Assembly: GCA_013001365.1 (NCBI GenBank)
Contig: JABDMQ010000077.1
Coordinates: 1 to 29,803, forward strand
Reading direction: 5' to 3'
Length of the DNA stretch: 29,803 nucleotides
DNA from: Flavobacteriaceae bacterium
GTDB lineage: Bacteria > Bacteroidota > Bacteroidia > Flavobacteriales > Flavobacteriaceae
Position 1 is the first letter of the stretch, and each line of letters begins with the position of its first letter. Position numbers and translations under genes: made by a program. The notes under the pieces are model-generated. The model was not told the origin of the DNA. It saw only the letters and a list, made by a program, of their open reading frames with translations, and did not search any database. This document shows positions 15,586 through 22,269 of this stretch, piece by piece.

Positions 15586-16617
15586 TTGCAACAATCAAGG
15601 TCATATAGGAATCAATACATTTATTTGTCGCTAATATTGCTTCTATTTTTCTTTGTGAATATTGGACTTGGTAGCGTTTCGATTCCATTAAAATCAGTTT
15701 TCTCAAGTCTTCTTGGAGGCAATATCGAAAATGACTCTTGGCAATATATTGTTCAGAATTATAGGTTGCCAAAAGCCATAACTGCCATTATTGTTGGTTC
15801 TGGATTAGGAATTTCGGGATTACTAATGCAAACCTTGTTCAGGAATCCTTTGGCTGGGCCATTTGTCCTAGGTATTAGCTCGGGCGCAAGCCTTGGCGTC
15901 GCACTGATAATAATGGGAGCATCGATTTTTGGAGGTCTAGTCGGCACGATGTTGATGACACCTTGGAGTTTGGTAATCGCGGCAAGTCTTGGCAGCCTCC
16001 TGGTGCTTATGGCAGTGGTTGCTGTTTCCATTAGAGTAAGGGATACTATGGCCATATTGATCATTGGTCTTATGTTTGGAAGCATTACAGCCGCAATTGT
16101 AAGTATACTGTCCTACTTTAGTTCTGCAGAACAATTACAGCAATACATCTTTTGGGGATTTGGCAGTCTTGGTAACCTATCATGGAACCAGCTTGGTGTG
16201 TTAACTTTGGTTTATGTAATAGGATTGATTTTCGGAATTTATTCCATTAAACAATTGAATACGCTCTTACTTGGTGAGAACTATGCCAAAAGTCTTGGAT
16301 TGAATATCCAAAGAAGTCGTCTGTTTATCATCATTGCTACAAGTTTACTGGCAGGTACCATTACTGCATTTGCAGGTCCTATAGCATTTATCGGTCTTGC
16401 TATTCCTCATCTTACTCGACAGATTTTCAAGACTTCGAATCATAAGGTGTTATTACCCGCAGTTTTCCTCTATGGAGCCATTGTAATGCTAATTTGTGAT
16501 AGTATCGCACAATTACCGATGAGCAATTACATGCTTCCGATCAATGCTATTACATCAATAATAGGTGCGCCTGTTGTCATCTGGTTGCTCGTACGACAAA
16601 GAAAAATGATGTTCTAA
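15586..16617 (+). CDS. FecCD/BtuC-type ABC importer permease
   Basis: This 343-residue inner-membrane permease has about ten hydrophobic helices. It shows the family motifs YRLPKAITAIIVGSGLGISG, MQTLFRNPLAGPFVLGISSGA (translocation-pathway helix and loop) and LAGTITAFAGPIAFIGLAIPH near the cytoplasmic coupling region that contacts the ATPase. The start is a TTG directly after the TAA of the binding-protein gene (zero spacing), so translation is probably coupled. The stop TAA overlaps the ATG of the ATPase gene by one base (TAATG). It forms the homodimeric channel of a type II importer for iron chelates, haem or vitamin B12. Confidence 0.94.
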   Translation: MQQSRSYRNQYIYLSLILLLFFFVNIGLGSVSIPLKSVFSSLLGGNIENDSWQYIVQNYRLPKAITAIIVGSGLGISGLLMQTLFRNPLAGPFVLGISSGASLGVALIIMGASIFGGLVGTMLMTPWSLVIAASLGSLLVLMAVVAVSIRVRDTMAILIIGLMFGSITAAIVSILSYFSSAEQLQQYIFWGFGSLGNLSWNQLGVLTLVYVIGLIFGIYSIKQLNTLLLGENYAKSLGLNIQRSRLFIIIATSLLAGTITAFAGPIAFIGLAIPHLTRQIFKTSNHKVLLPAVFLYGAIVMLICDSIAQLPMSNYMLPINAITSIIGAPVVIWLLVRQRKMMF

Positions 16618-17411
16618 TGAAAGATTCTGCTAATCATACAGTCCTAAAGACCAATGCCCTTTCTATAGGATATCGATCCAAGAATAATGAAAGCATTATT
16701 GCGTCTAACATCACTATTCAATTAGGTAAAGGTGAGCTGATAGGATTAGTTGGTGCAAATGGCATAGGTAAATCCACATTGCTACGTACACTTACCAAAG
16801 TACAACCTTCTATCTCGGGTGAGATCTTTATTGGTAACAGGCCCATTGAAGACCATAGTTCTATTCAACTCGCTAAGGCATTAAGCTTGGTCTTGACAGA
16901 ATATGGGTTTTCCAAGAACTTAACGGTTTACGAACTAATAGCCTTGGGCCGACATCCTTATACTAACTGGATCGGAACCTTATCTCAAAATGATAAAAAC
17001 ATCATAGAAAAAGTAATTGGTCAAACTGGTATTGAAAATTTAAAGGAAAAGAAATGCTATGAATTAAGTGATGGGCAATTACAAAAGGTAATGATTGCAA
17101 GAGCATTAGCTCAAGATACACAATTGATCATACTTGATGAACCTACCACACATCTCGACATGTATCACAAAGCTTATATTTTGAACCTCCTAAAAAAATT
17201 AGCTTCAGATACTGGAAAAACCATATTATTCTCATCGCATGAGATTGACTTAGCTATCCAATTATGTGATAAATTGATTGTGATGACGGAGGCTCAAGTC
17301 ATTTCAGGTACGCCTAAAGAGCATATTTCAAAAGGAAGTTTCAATAACTTGTTTCCAAAAGACCTAATTGTGTTTGATGTGGATTCTGGTTCTTTCAAGG
17401 TAAAAAAATGA
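16617..17411 (+). CDS. ABC importer ATP-binding protein (FecE/BtuD/HmuV type)
   Basis: This 264-residue cytoplasmic ATPase completes the three-gene importer. Visible motifs are Walker A GANGIGKST (46-54), the family-typical ALGRHPYTNW segment (109-118), the C-loop LSDGQ (150-154, Asp in place of the usual Gly), Walker B LIILDEPT (170-177), the D-loop HLD and the H-loop SSHE (His208). The LGRxP segment after the Q-loop is characteristic of siderophore, haem and B12 importers. It overlaps the permease stop by one base and so is translated from the same message. The next gene, rmuC, appears to have its own promoter. Confidence 0.95.
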   Translation: MKDSANHTVLKTNALSIGYRSKNNESIIASNITIQLGKGELIGLVGANGIGKSTLLRTLTKVQPSISGEIFIGNRPIEDHSSIQLAKALSLVLTEYGFSKNLTVYELIALGRHPYTNWIGTLSQNDKNIIEKVIGQTGIENLKEKKCYELSDGQLQKVMIARALAQDTQLIILDEPTTHLDMYHKAYILNLLKKLASDTGKTILFSSHEIDLAIQLCDKLIVMTEAQVISGTPKEHISKGSFNNLFPKDLIVFDVDSGSFKVKK

Positions 17412-17413
17412 CG

Positions 17414-17421
17414 TATCTTTG
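17414..17421 (+). promoter_or_regulatory. Candidate rmuC promoter (-7 box)
   Basis: TATCTTTG is a perfect TAnnTTTG box, identical to the purB box. It begins right after the TGA of the ABC ATPase gene and 26 bases before the rmuC start. The -33 position is weak (TTTC, 17 bases upstream). Confidence 0.45.
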
Positions 17422-17439
17422 ATTAATTACACTGATTAA

Positions 17440-18765
17440 ATGAACGACAACCTTATACTTATTCTTTCTATTGGTCTTTCTGGTATCCTTGGAGCTTTCC
17501 TTGGTGTCATGTTCATGAAATTGAAGGCCAAAAGTGAGAAGAGCACGCTTGAAGAACGCCAAAATCAGATGAGTTCGACAATAAACGAACTTAAAACATC
17601 AATCCTCAATCTAGAATCAGAGCGAGATAAGTTTCGAGACGAACGTGAGGGCTTAAATATAGAATTAACTCAGCGTAACACTGAGTTTGAAAACCTACAG
17701 CAGCAAAACTTGATTCGCGATAAGGAACTAGAAGAACGACAAGAACAATTACGTCAAGAATTCAAGTTATTGGCAAATACCATTCTTGAAGAGAAATCAT
17801 CAAAATTCACAGAGCAGAATAAAGAAAACATCAAGAATATCTTAAATCCTTTAGAAGAAAAGATAAAGACCTTTGAAGAAAAAGTCGAAAAAACACAAAA
17901 AGAAAGTATAAGCATGCATTCAGCGTTAAGGGAGCAATTGCTTGGGCTTAAGGACTTGAATCAGCAAATGGCCAAAGAAGCGACGAATCTGACCAAAGCA
18001 CTTAAAGGCGATAGCAAAATGCAGGGCAATTGGGGTGAATTGGTTTTAGAACGTGTGCTGGAGAAATCCGGACTTGAAAAAGACCGCGAGTATTTCGTAC
18101 AACAAAGTTTTACTAGGGAAGATGGGACTCGCGTCTTACCTGATGTTGTTTTGCATTTGCCCGATAATAAGAGAATGATAATTGACTCCAAGGTGTCATT
18201 GACCGACTATGAACGACTCGTAAACGCAGAAGACGACGTAAGAGAGGTCTATCTAAAAGCTCACATCAATTCCATAAAAAAACATGTTGATCAATTGTCG
18301 GATAAAAACTATCAGGACCTCTATGACATTGAATCTCCGGATTTTGTCTTGATGTTCGTGCCAATAGAACCTGCTTTTGCAATTGCGATCAATGAAGAAA
18401 ACAGTATTTACAATAAGGCATTTGAAAAGAACATTGTCATTGTGACTCCTTCTACCCTTTTGGCTACTCTTCGGACCATAGACTCTATGTGGAATAATGA
18501 GAAACAACAGCAGAATGCCATCGAAATTGCAAGACAAGCTGGAGCCCTTTATGATAAGTTTGAAGGATTGGTTAACGATTTAACAGGTGTTGGCAAGAAA
18601 ATTGATGCGGCGAAAACTGACTATTCATCGGCCATGAACAAACTAGTTGAAGGAAGAGGCAACCTGATAACAAGTGTTCAGAAACTTAAGAAATTAGGAG
18701 CCAAGGCTAAAAAACAACTGCCAGAATCCATTTTAAAACGAGCTGAAGAGAATGGTGAAGAATAA
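17440..18765 (+). CDS. rmuC: DNA recombination protein RmuC
   Basis: This 441-residue protein has one N-terminal membrane helix (about 5-24), a long coiled coil rich in Glu/Gln/Lys (about 28-180) and the RmuC nuclease-like core (about 185-400). The core shows KGDSKMQGNWGELVLERVLEKSGL, LPDVVLHLPDNKRMIIDSKVSL (a PD-(D/E)xK-type strand pattern) and PDFVLMFVPIEPAFA. RmuC limits rearrangements at short inverted repeats in E. coli and has recently been linked to anti-phage and recombination roles. The biochemical reaction is still inferred. The gene overlaps the following thioesterase gene by 14 bases, which implies translational coupling. Confidence 0.95.
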   Translation: MNDNLILILSIGLSGILGAFLGVMFMKLKAKSEKSTLEERQNQMSSTINELKTSILNLESERDKFRDEREGLNIELTQRNTEFENLQQQNLIRDKELEERQEQLRQEFKLLANTILEEKSSKFTEQNKENIKNILNPLEEKIKTFEEKVEKTQKESISMHSALREQLLGLKDLNQQMAKEATNLTKALKGDSKMQGNWGELVLERVLEKSGLEKDREYFVQQSFTREDGTRVLPDVVLHLPDNKRMIIDSKVSLTDYERLVNAEDDVREVYLKAHINSIKKHVDQLSDKNYQDLYDIESPDFVLMFVPIEPAFAIAINEENSIYNKAFEKNIVIVTPSTLLATLRTIDSMWNNEKQQQNAIEIARQAGALYDKFEGLVNDLTGVGKKIDAAKTDYSSAMNKLVEGRGNLITSVQKLKKLGAKAKKQLPESILKRAEENGEE

Positions 18766-19309
18766 AGAATTGACTTATAAATCTGTTGAGTCTACCCGCA
18801 TTACTATTTCTCAGTTGATGCTTCCTTCATTTTCGAATTTCAGTGGTAAAATACATGGTGGGTATATCCTGAACCTTATGGATCAGATTGCTTTTGCATG
18901 TGCCTCCAAGCATTCAGGCACCTATTGTGTTACTGCCTCTGTTGACACAGTTGACTTCTTAAATTCCATTGAAGTTGGTGAATTGGTAAGTATGAAAGCG
19001 TCAATTAATTATGTCGGAAGGACATCAATGGTAGTAGGTATAAGGGTTGAAGCTGAAAATATTCAATCGGGCAAAAAGAAGCATTGTAATTCATCCTATT
19101 TCACAATGGTAGCAAAAGACGAAAAAGGCAGGAACACAGAAGTCCCCGGACTGATCGTGGACAACGAAATTGAAGTTAAACGATTCCTAAAAGCCCTTAA
19201 ACGCATTGAGACCAAGATCGAGCGACAAAGAGAATTTGACAGAAAGGATTTCTCTCACGTTAATTACCTGGAAGACCTTAAGGATTATCGTGTACGAATA
19301 GACATCTAG
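18752..19309 (+). CDS. Acyl-CoA thioesterase (hotdog fold, YciA/BFIT type)
   Basis: This 185-residue cytoplasmic hotdog-fold enzyme hydrolyses acyl-CoA to free acid and CoA. The family signature GKIHGGYILNLMDQIAFACASKHS (29-52) contains the catalytic Asp of the long helix. The strand pairs TASVDTVDFLNSIEVGELV and INYVGRTSMVVGIRVEAEN are typical of the YciA/ACOT12 branch. The C-terminal extension (about 140-185) is basic and helical and is found in flavobacterial members. It begins inside the last 14 bases of rmuC. The stop TAG at 19307-19309 shares the palindrome CTAG with the stop of the convergent DUF5777 gene. Confidence 0.93.
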   Translation: MVKNKELTYKSVESTRITISQLMLPSFSNFSGKIHGGYILNLMDQIAFACASKHSGTYCVTASVDTVDFLNSIEVGELVSMKASINYVGRTSMVVGIRVEAENIQSGKKKHCNSSYFTMVAKDEKGRNTEVPGLIVDNEIEVKRFLKALKRIETKIERQREFDRKDFSHVNYLEDLKDYRVRIDI

Positions 19310-20151
19310 AATCGTCTGCTTAAATTAAATCCGAAATATATATCTCCTTCGGTCCAATCTCCACTACCCTGTCCCAAAAATCCATTTGTATTCATTGGTT
19401 GAGCATTAGTAAAATGCATTTGGAACACATGTCCACCTGTTTCAAGGTCTATACCAATAGAAAGTGGGTTTTTGAAAGGTGAACTGTCAGCTCGATTTAA
19501 ATGTAAGCCATAATCCATGTTCAAAGACCATCTCGGTCCAAGTTTATACCTTCCTCCAATCCCAACTGCGAATTGCGAATTGTCTTGTTCATCAATTGCA
19601 ACATAATTATCGTGAAAAAATGTTGGTGCTAATTGTAGTGAAAGGTTTTTGTCAAATTTCCTGGAAATCAATAATTGTGATGTATAGCCTAATCTATTGT
19701 CGAATTCGAGTTTAGGTAAATTATCTTTGTCTAAGCCTGTGTTTATGTTAATTTCATTATTTCCGACCACTGTAAAAGGAAATCCATTGCTTTGTTGTCT
19801 TATTAATCTATACTTAATAGCAAGATTATAGATTTTCTGAAAAGAACTTCGTGATACCGAAATATTCAATCCATCAGAAATACCATAGACAAAGTTCAAT
19901 CGTGTTACAGCCTCATCGAGGCCAAAGAAATTATCGAGGCCTCGCTCCAAGCTTCCAAATCTATGGGCTACAACAAAAGTGAGTTCTTTCTTGGCAACAA
20001 GTTTAGTGGATTCAAAATTCACGATCTTCAGACCTTTGAAGGTTGCTGAAGCAAAATCATCCTCAACAATATCAGAATCGATTTCTGAAAGAAGGTCATC
20101 TTGAGCATAAAACATAACTGGAAATAAGAGGAAAATGAATATAGTTTTCAT
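19306..20151 (-). CDS. DUF5777 family beta-barrel outer-membrane protein
   Basis: The protein has 281 residues from the ATG at 20151. A frame-consistent start at 20199 would add 16 residues but lies inside the terminator hairpin at 20186-20213 and would precede the signal peptide. The signal peptide is MKTIFIFLLFPVMFYAQ. The body is a series of amphipathic strands (GLNISVSRSSF, LGYTSQLLISRKFDKNLSLQLAPTFF, FAVGIGGRYKLGPRWSLNMDYGLHL) ending in the C-terminal aromatic GFNLSRRF typical of outer-membrane barrels. It matches the DUF5777 family, whose function is unknown. It lies downstream of the secreted cupredoxin gene on the same strand, behind a terminator, so read-through or a separate weak promoter would be needed. 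Confidence 0.85.
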   Translation of the reverse strand: MKTIFIFLLFPVMFYAQDDLLSEIDSDIVEDDFASATFKGLKIVNFESTKLVAKKELTFVVAHRFGSLERGLDNFFGLDEAVTRLNFVYGISDGLNISVSRSSFQKIYNLAIKYRLIRQQSNGFPFTVVGNNEININTGLDKDNLPKLEFDNRLGYTSQLLISRKFDKNLSLQLAPTFFHDNYVAIDEQDNSQFAVGIGGRYKLGPRWSLNMDYGLHLNRADSSPFKNPLSIGIDLETGGHVFQMHFTNAQPMNTNGFLGQGSGDWTEGDIYFGFNLSRRF

Positions 20152-20185
20152 TACCGTTGGTATTAATATTAGATATAAATGTAAT

Positions 20186-20213
20186 AAAAAAGCCCTCAAA
20201 GATTGAGAGCTTT
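20186..20213 (-). terminator. Rho-independent terminator after the cupredoxin gene
   Basis: On the minus strand, AAAGCTCTC - loop - GAGGGCTTT (one G-U pair) is followed by a six-T run. It is 22 bases past the cupredoxin stop and 35 bases before the DUF5777 start. It may separate, or attenuate between, the two genes. Confidence 0.8.
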
Positions 20214-20234
20214 AATTTTCAGTCTGAAATTTAA

Positions 20235-20864
20235 TCATTGCTTAATAAACCGTTTGGTCTGCGATTGTTCTCCCGTTATAACTCGTACAATGTATACCCC
20301 TTTGTTCCATTCTGCAACTCTTAAATTAGATTCTAGGCCAGAGATTTCTTGGTTGATGATCTGCTTTCCTAATACATCGAATACTTGTAATCTAGCATTC
20401 TGGACATTATTAGGCAATTCAATATTCATAATCTCTTTTCCCGGGTTTGGCGTAATTTTAAAGTTTGATAGATCATCAAAGTTATCAGAACTTAAAAGTG
20501 TTCCTTCTGGCACCACAGTTATAATTCCATTCATATTGCCTGAATGTGGTTCGCATTCAAAAGAAGTATCTCCTAATAAAGTAAAAGTATGAGAAAAAGT
20601 ATTCCCTGGTGTAGATATTGTAGAACCACTATCAAAAGATTCAGGACCTCCTGTTGAAACCACATTATGGCTTCCACCATCGCCTACCCACTCCCAAATT
20701 ATAGTATCTCCAACTTCAATGGTTCGAAGGGTGTAATTAGGTGCCGTATTTGGCTGGGTAGGATTAGATCCAAATCCCCAACTTATTGTATAAGTATATG
20801 TTTGCTGTGCATATATCAGGCAAATTGAGAATAAAAAAAATGTAAGTAGTAGTCTTGTTTTCAT
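20235..20864 (-). CDS. Secreted cupredoxin (plastocyanin-like) with T9SS type A sorting domain
   Basis: The protein has 209 residues from the ATG at 20864, which starts a clean signal peptide ending IYAQ. An in-frame ATG at 20897 would overlap the upstream gene and add 11 residues. Residues 21-120 form a cupredoxin domain with all four type 1 copper ligands: His66 (GGSHNV), Cys104 and His107 (CEPH) and Met111. The Cys-x2-His-x3-Met loop has one residue fewer between His and Met than in plant plastocyanin. Residues 135-209 are a type A T9SS C-terminal domain (ITPNPGKEIMNI, LQVFDVLGKQI, KGVYIVRVITG, TKRFIKQ). The protein should therefore reach the cell surface and carry or sense electrons or copper there. 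It is downstream of an OB-fold gene and divergent from a cytochrome gene. Confidence 0.93.
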   Translation of the reverse strand: MKTRLLLTFFLFSICLIYAQQTYTYTISWGFGSNPTQPNTAPNYTLRTIEVGDTIIWEWVGDGGSHNVVSTGGPESFDSGSTISTPGNTFSHTFTLLGDTSFECEPHSGNMNGIITVVPEGTLLSSDNFDDLSNFKITPNPGKEIMNIELPNNVQNARLQVFDVLGKQIINQEISGLESNLRVAEWNKGVYIVRVITGEQSQTKRFIKQ

Positions 20865-20889
20865 AATTTCTTTTTTTAAAAATACTAAA

Positions 20890-21273
20890 TTAATCACTTA
20901 TTAAAAAGCATTCAGTCAATTTTACTTGCTCCAGAAGGTCGTCAAATCCTATACATCTCCCTTTTATAATTACCTCGTCTCCAACATTTAGCGCTTTTTC
21001 AAAACGATTCTGAAATTGGCAAAACACGGCATCATCAATAGTAATGTCAGTTTCATTTAGTTCAGTAATTATTCCTGAAACCGCAATCGTTTTGTCAAGG
21101 TATTTCTGCTGAGATAGTGCAACATCCATTCCAAACTCTTTTGCTAGAATTACTGACTCGATCTCGAAATCAGGCTTTTCCTTTGAAATATCCCTGTGAT
21201 CCTTATAAATGTATTTATAGCCTATCATTAGGAAGCCTAATGTTATTATTATGATAATGGCCTTTTTGCGCAT
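20890..21273 (-). CDS. Membrane-anchored OB-fold protein (tRNA_anti-like)
   Basis: This 127-residue protein has an N-terminal hydrophobic segment (about 4-20) after MRKK, so it is membrane-anchored and faces the periplasm. The body (residues 50-125) resembles the tRNA_anti-like / putative OB-fold family: YLDKTIAVSGIITELNETDITIDDAVFCQF, then VGDEVIIKGRCIGFDDLLEQVKLTECFLI. These predicted OB folds are found in exported Bacteroidota proteins and are not shown to bind tRNA. It has two cysteines in the C-terminal half. It is the first gene of a minus-strand pair with the secreted cupredoxin and is divergent from the cytochrome gene with only about 75 bases between starts. Confidence 0.8.
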   Translation of the reverse strand: MRKKAIIIIITLGFLMIGYKYIYKDHRDISKEKPDFEIESVILAKEFGMDVALSQQKYLDKTIAVSGIITELNETDITIDDAVFCQFQNRFEKALNVGDEVIIKGRCIGFDDLLEQVKLTECFLISD

Positions 21274-21349
21274 AATTTGCCTCTAATTGACAAGTATTAA
21301 AGTTAATTAAATGAAATTAGGTAAATTTAGGGAACTTAAATGCTTGCTG

Positions 21350-21718
21350 ATGAAAAAGATTCTTCAACTTTTTATTGCATTGATCTTGTTCTCATTTATT
21401 TCCTCTTGCTCAAATGATAGTGAAGACGACCTTATAGACCAAATGCAAAATCAAGGACCAATTACTTATACGAATGATGTCAAGGCTATAATTGACAATA
21501 ATTGCTTGAATTGTCATGGGGATCCGCCAACAAATGGAGCTCCAAACTCTCTTGTAACCTATCAAAATGTTCGCAATTCAGCGGAAAATGGTACATTAAT
21601 TGCAAGAGTTCAACAAAGTGAAGGTGGTGCTGGAGCGATGCCATTGGGTGGTCCTAGGTTACCACAAACCTTAATAGATGTGATTGTACAATGGCAAACA
21701 GATGGCTTTGTCGAATAA
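21350..21718 (+). CDS. c-type cytochrome lipoprotein (mono-haem)
   Basis: The protein has 122 residues from the ATG at 21350. An upstream in-frame ATG at 21311 would add 13 residues before the signal peptide and is less likely. The lipoprotein signal has lipobox ISSC (Cys20). The mature protein is short: an acidic linker, YTNDVKAIIDNNC, the haem-attachment motif CLNCH (52-56), and a distal loop with GAGAMPLGG (Met97) as the likely axial ligand. The spacing is typical of small planctomycete/Bacteroidota-type cytochrome c domains that sit at C-termini or stand alone. It would be anchored in a membrane and shuttle single electrons. It precedes a YceI gene by 11 bases and is divergent from the OB-fold/cupredoxin pair. 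Confidence 0.88.
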   Translation: MKKILQLFIALILFSFISSCSNDSEDDLIDQMQNQGPITYTNDVKAIIDNNCLNCHGDPPTNGAPNSLVTYQNVRNSAENGTLIARVQQSEGGAGAMPLGGPRLPQTLIDVIVQWQTDGFVE

Positions 21719-21729
21719 AATTTTAGAAG

Positions 21730-22251
21730 ATGAAACAATTTACTTTAGTCTTATTGTTAATTGGACTCGGACTTAATGCCCAAGATAAATACCTGACAAA
21801 AAGTGGCTCAATTACTTTTGAAGCGTCTGTTCCATCATTTGAAGAGGTTAAAGCAACCAACAATTCTGTTACAGCCATTTTAAACAAAGACAACGGTGAG
21901 TTTGCGGCTTTGGCGCTAATCAAAGCATTTAGGTTCAAGAATGCTTTGATGGAGGAACATTTCAATGAAAACTATGCTGAGTCAGATGATTTCCCTAAAG
22001 CAACTTTCAAAGGAGTATTGAACAATGAATCCAATTCGATTAATGGAGAATTGACTTTTCATGGCATTACGAAGAAGTTAAAGGATATAGAAATAAAATT
22101 GAAATCTCCAGAAACAAATACCATCATAATGCAGGGAATATTCACAGTGCTGGTCTCTGACTTTGATATTAAGATTCCTAAAATAGTAAGTAATAAACTA
22201 TCTGAGAAAGTGAACGTAAATTTCGAATTCGTTTTAATTAAGAAGCAGTAA
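21730..22251 (+). CDS. YceI family periplasmic lipid-binding protein
   Basis: This 173-residue protein has a signal peptide ending GLNAQ. The body is a YceI lipocalin-like barrel: SGSITFEASVPSFEEVKATNNSV, the FRFKNALMEEHFNENY helix region (the family 'M..HL...f' position), FPKATFKGVLN, GELTFHGITKKL and SDFDIKIPKIVSNKL. YceI proteins bind polyisoprenoid lipids, such as octaprenyl or quinone-like tails, in the periplasm. In this cluster they accompany cytochromes, which suggests quinone handling, but no binding residue can be shown here. It lies 11 bases after the cytochrome gene and converges on carB. Confidence 0.92.
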   Translation: MKQFTLVLLLIGLGLNAQDKYLTKSGSITFEASVPSFEEVKATNNSVTAILNKDNGEFAALALIKAFRFKNALMEEHFNENYAESDDFPKATFKGVLNNESNSINGELTFHGITKKLKDIEIKLKSPETNTIIMQGIFTVLVSDFDIKIPKIVSNKLSEKVNVNFEFVLIKKQ

Positions 22252-22269
22252 TAGCTGTAATTTCTTGAA

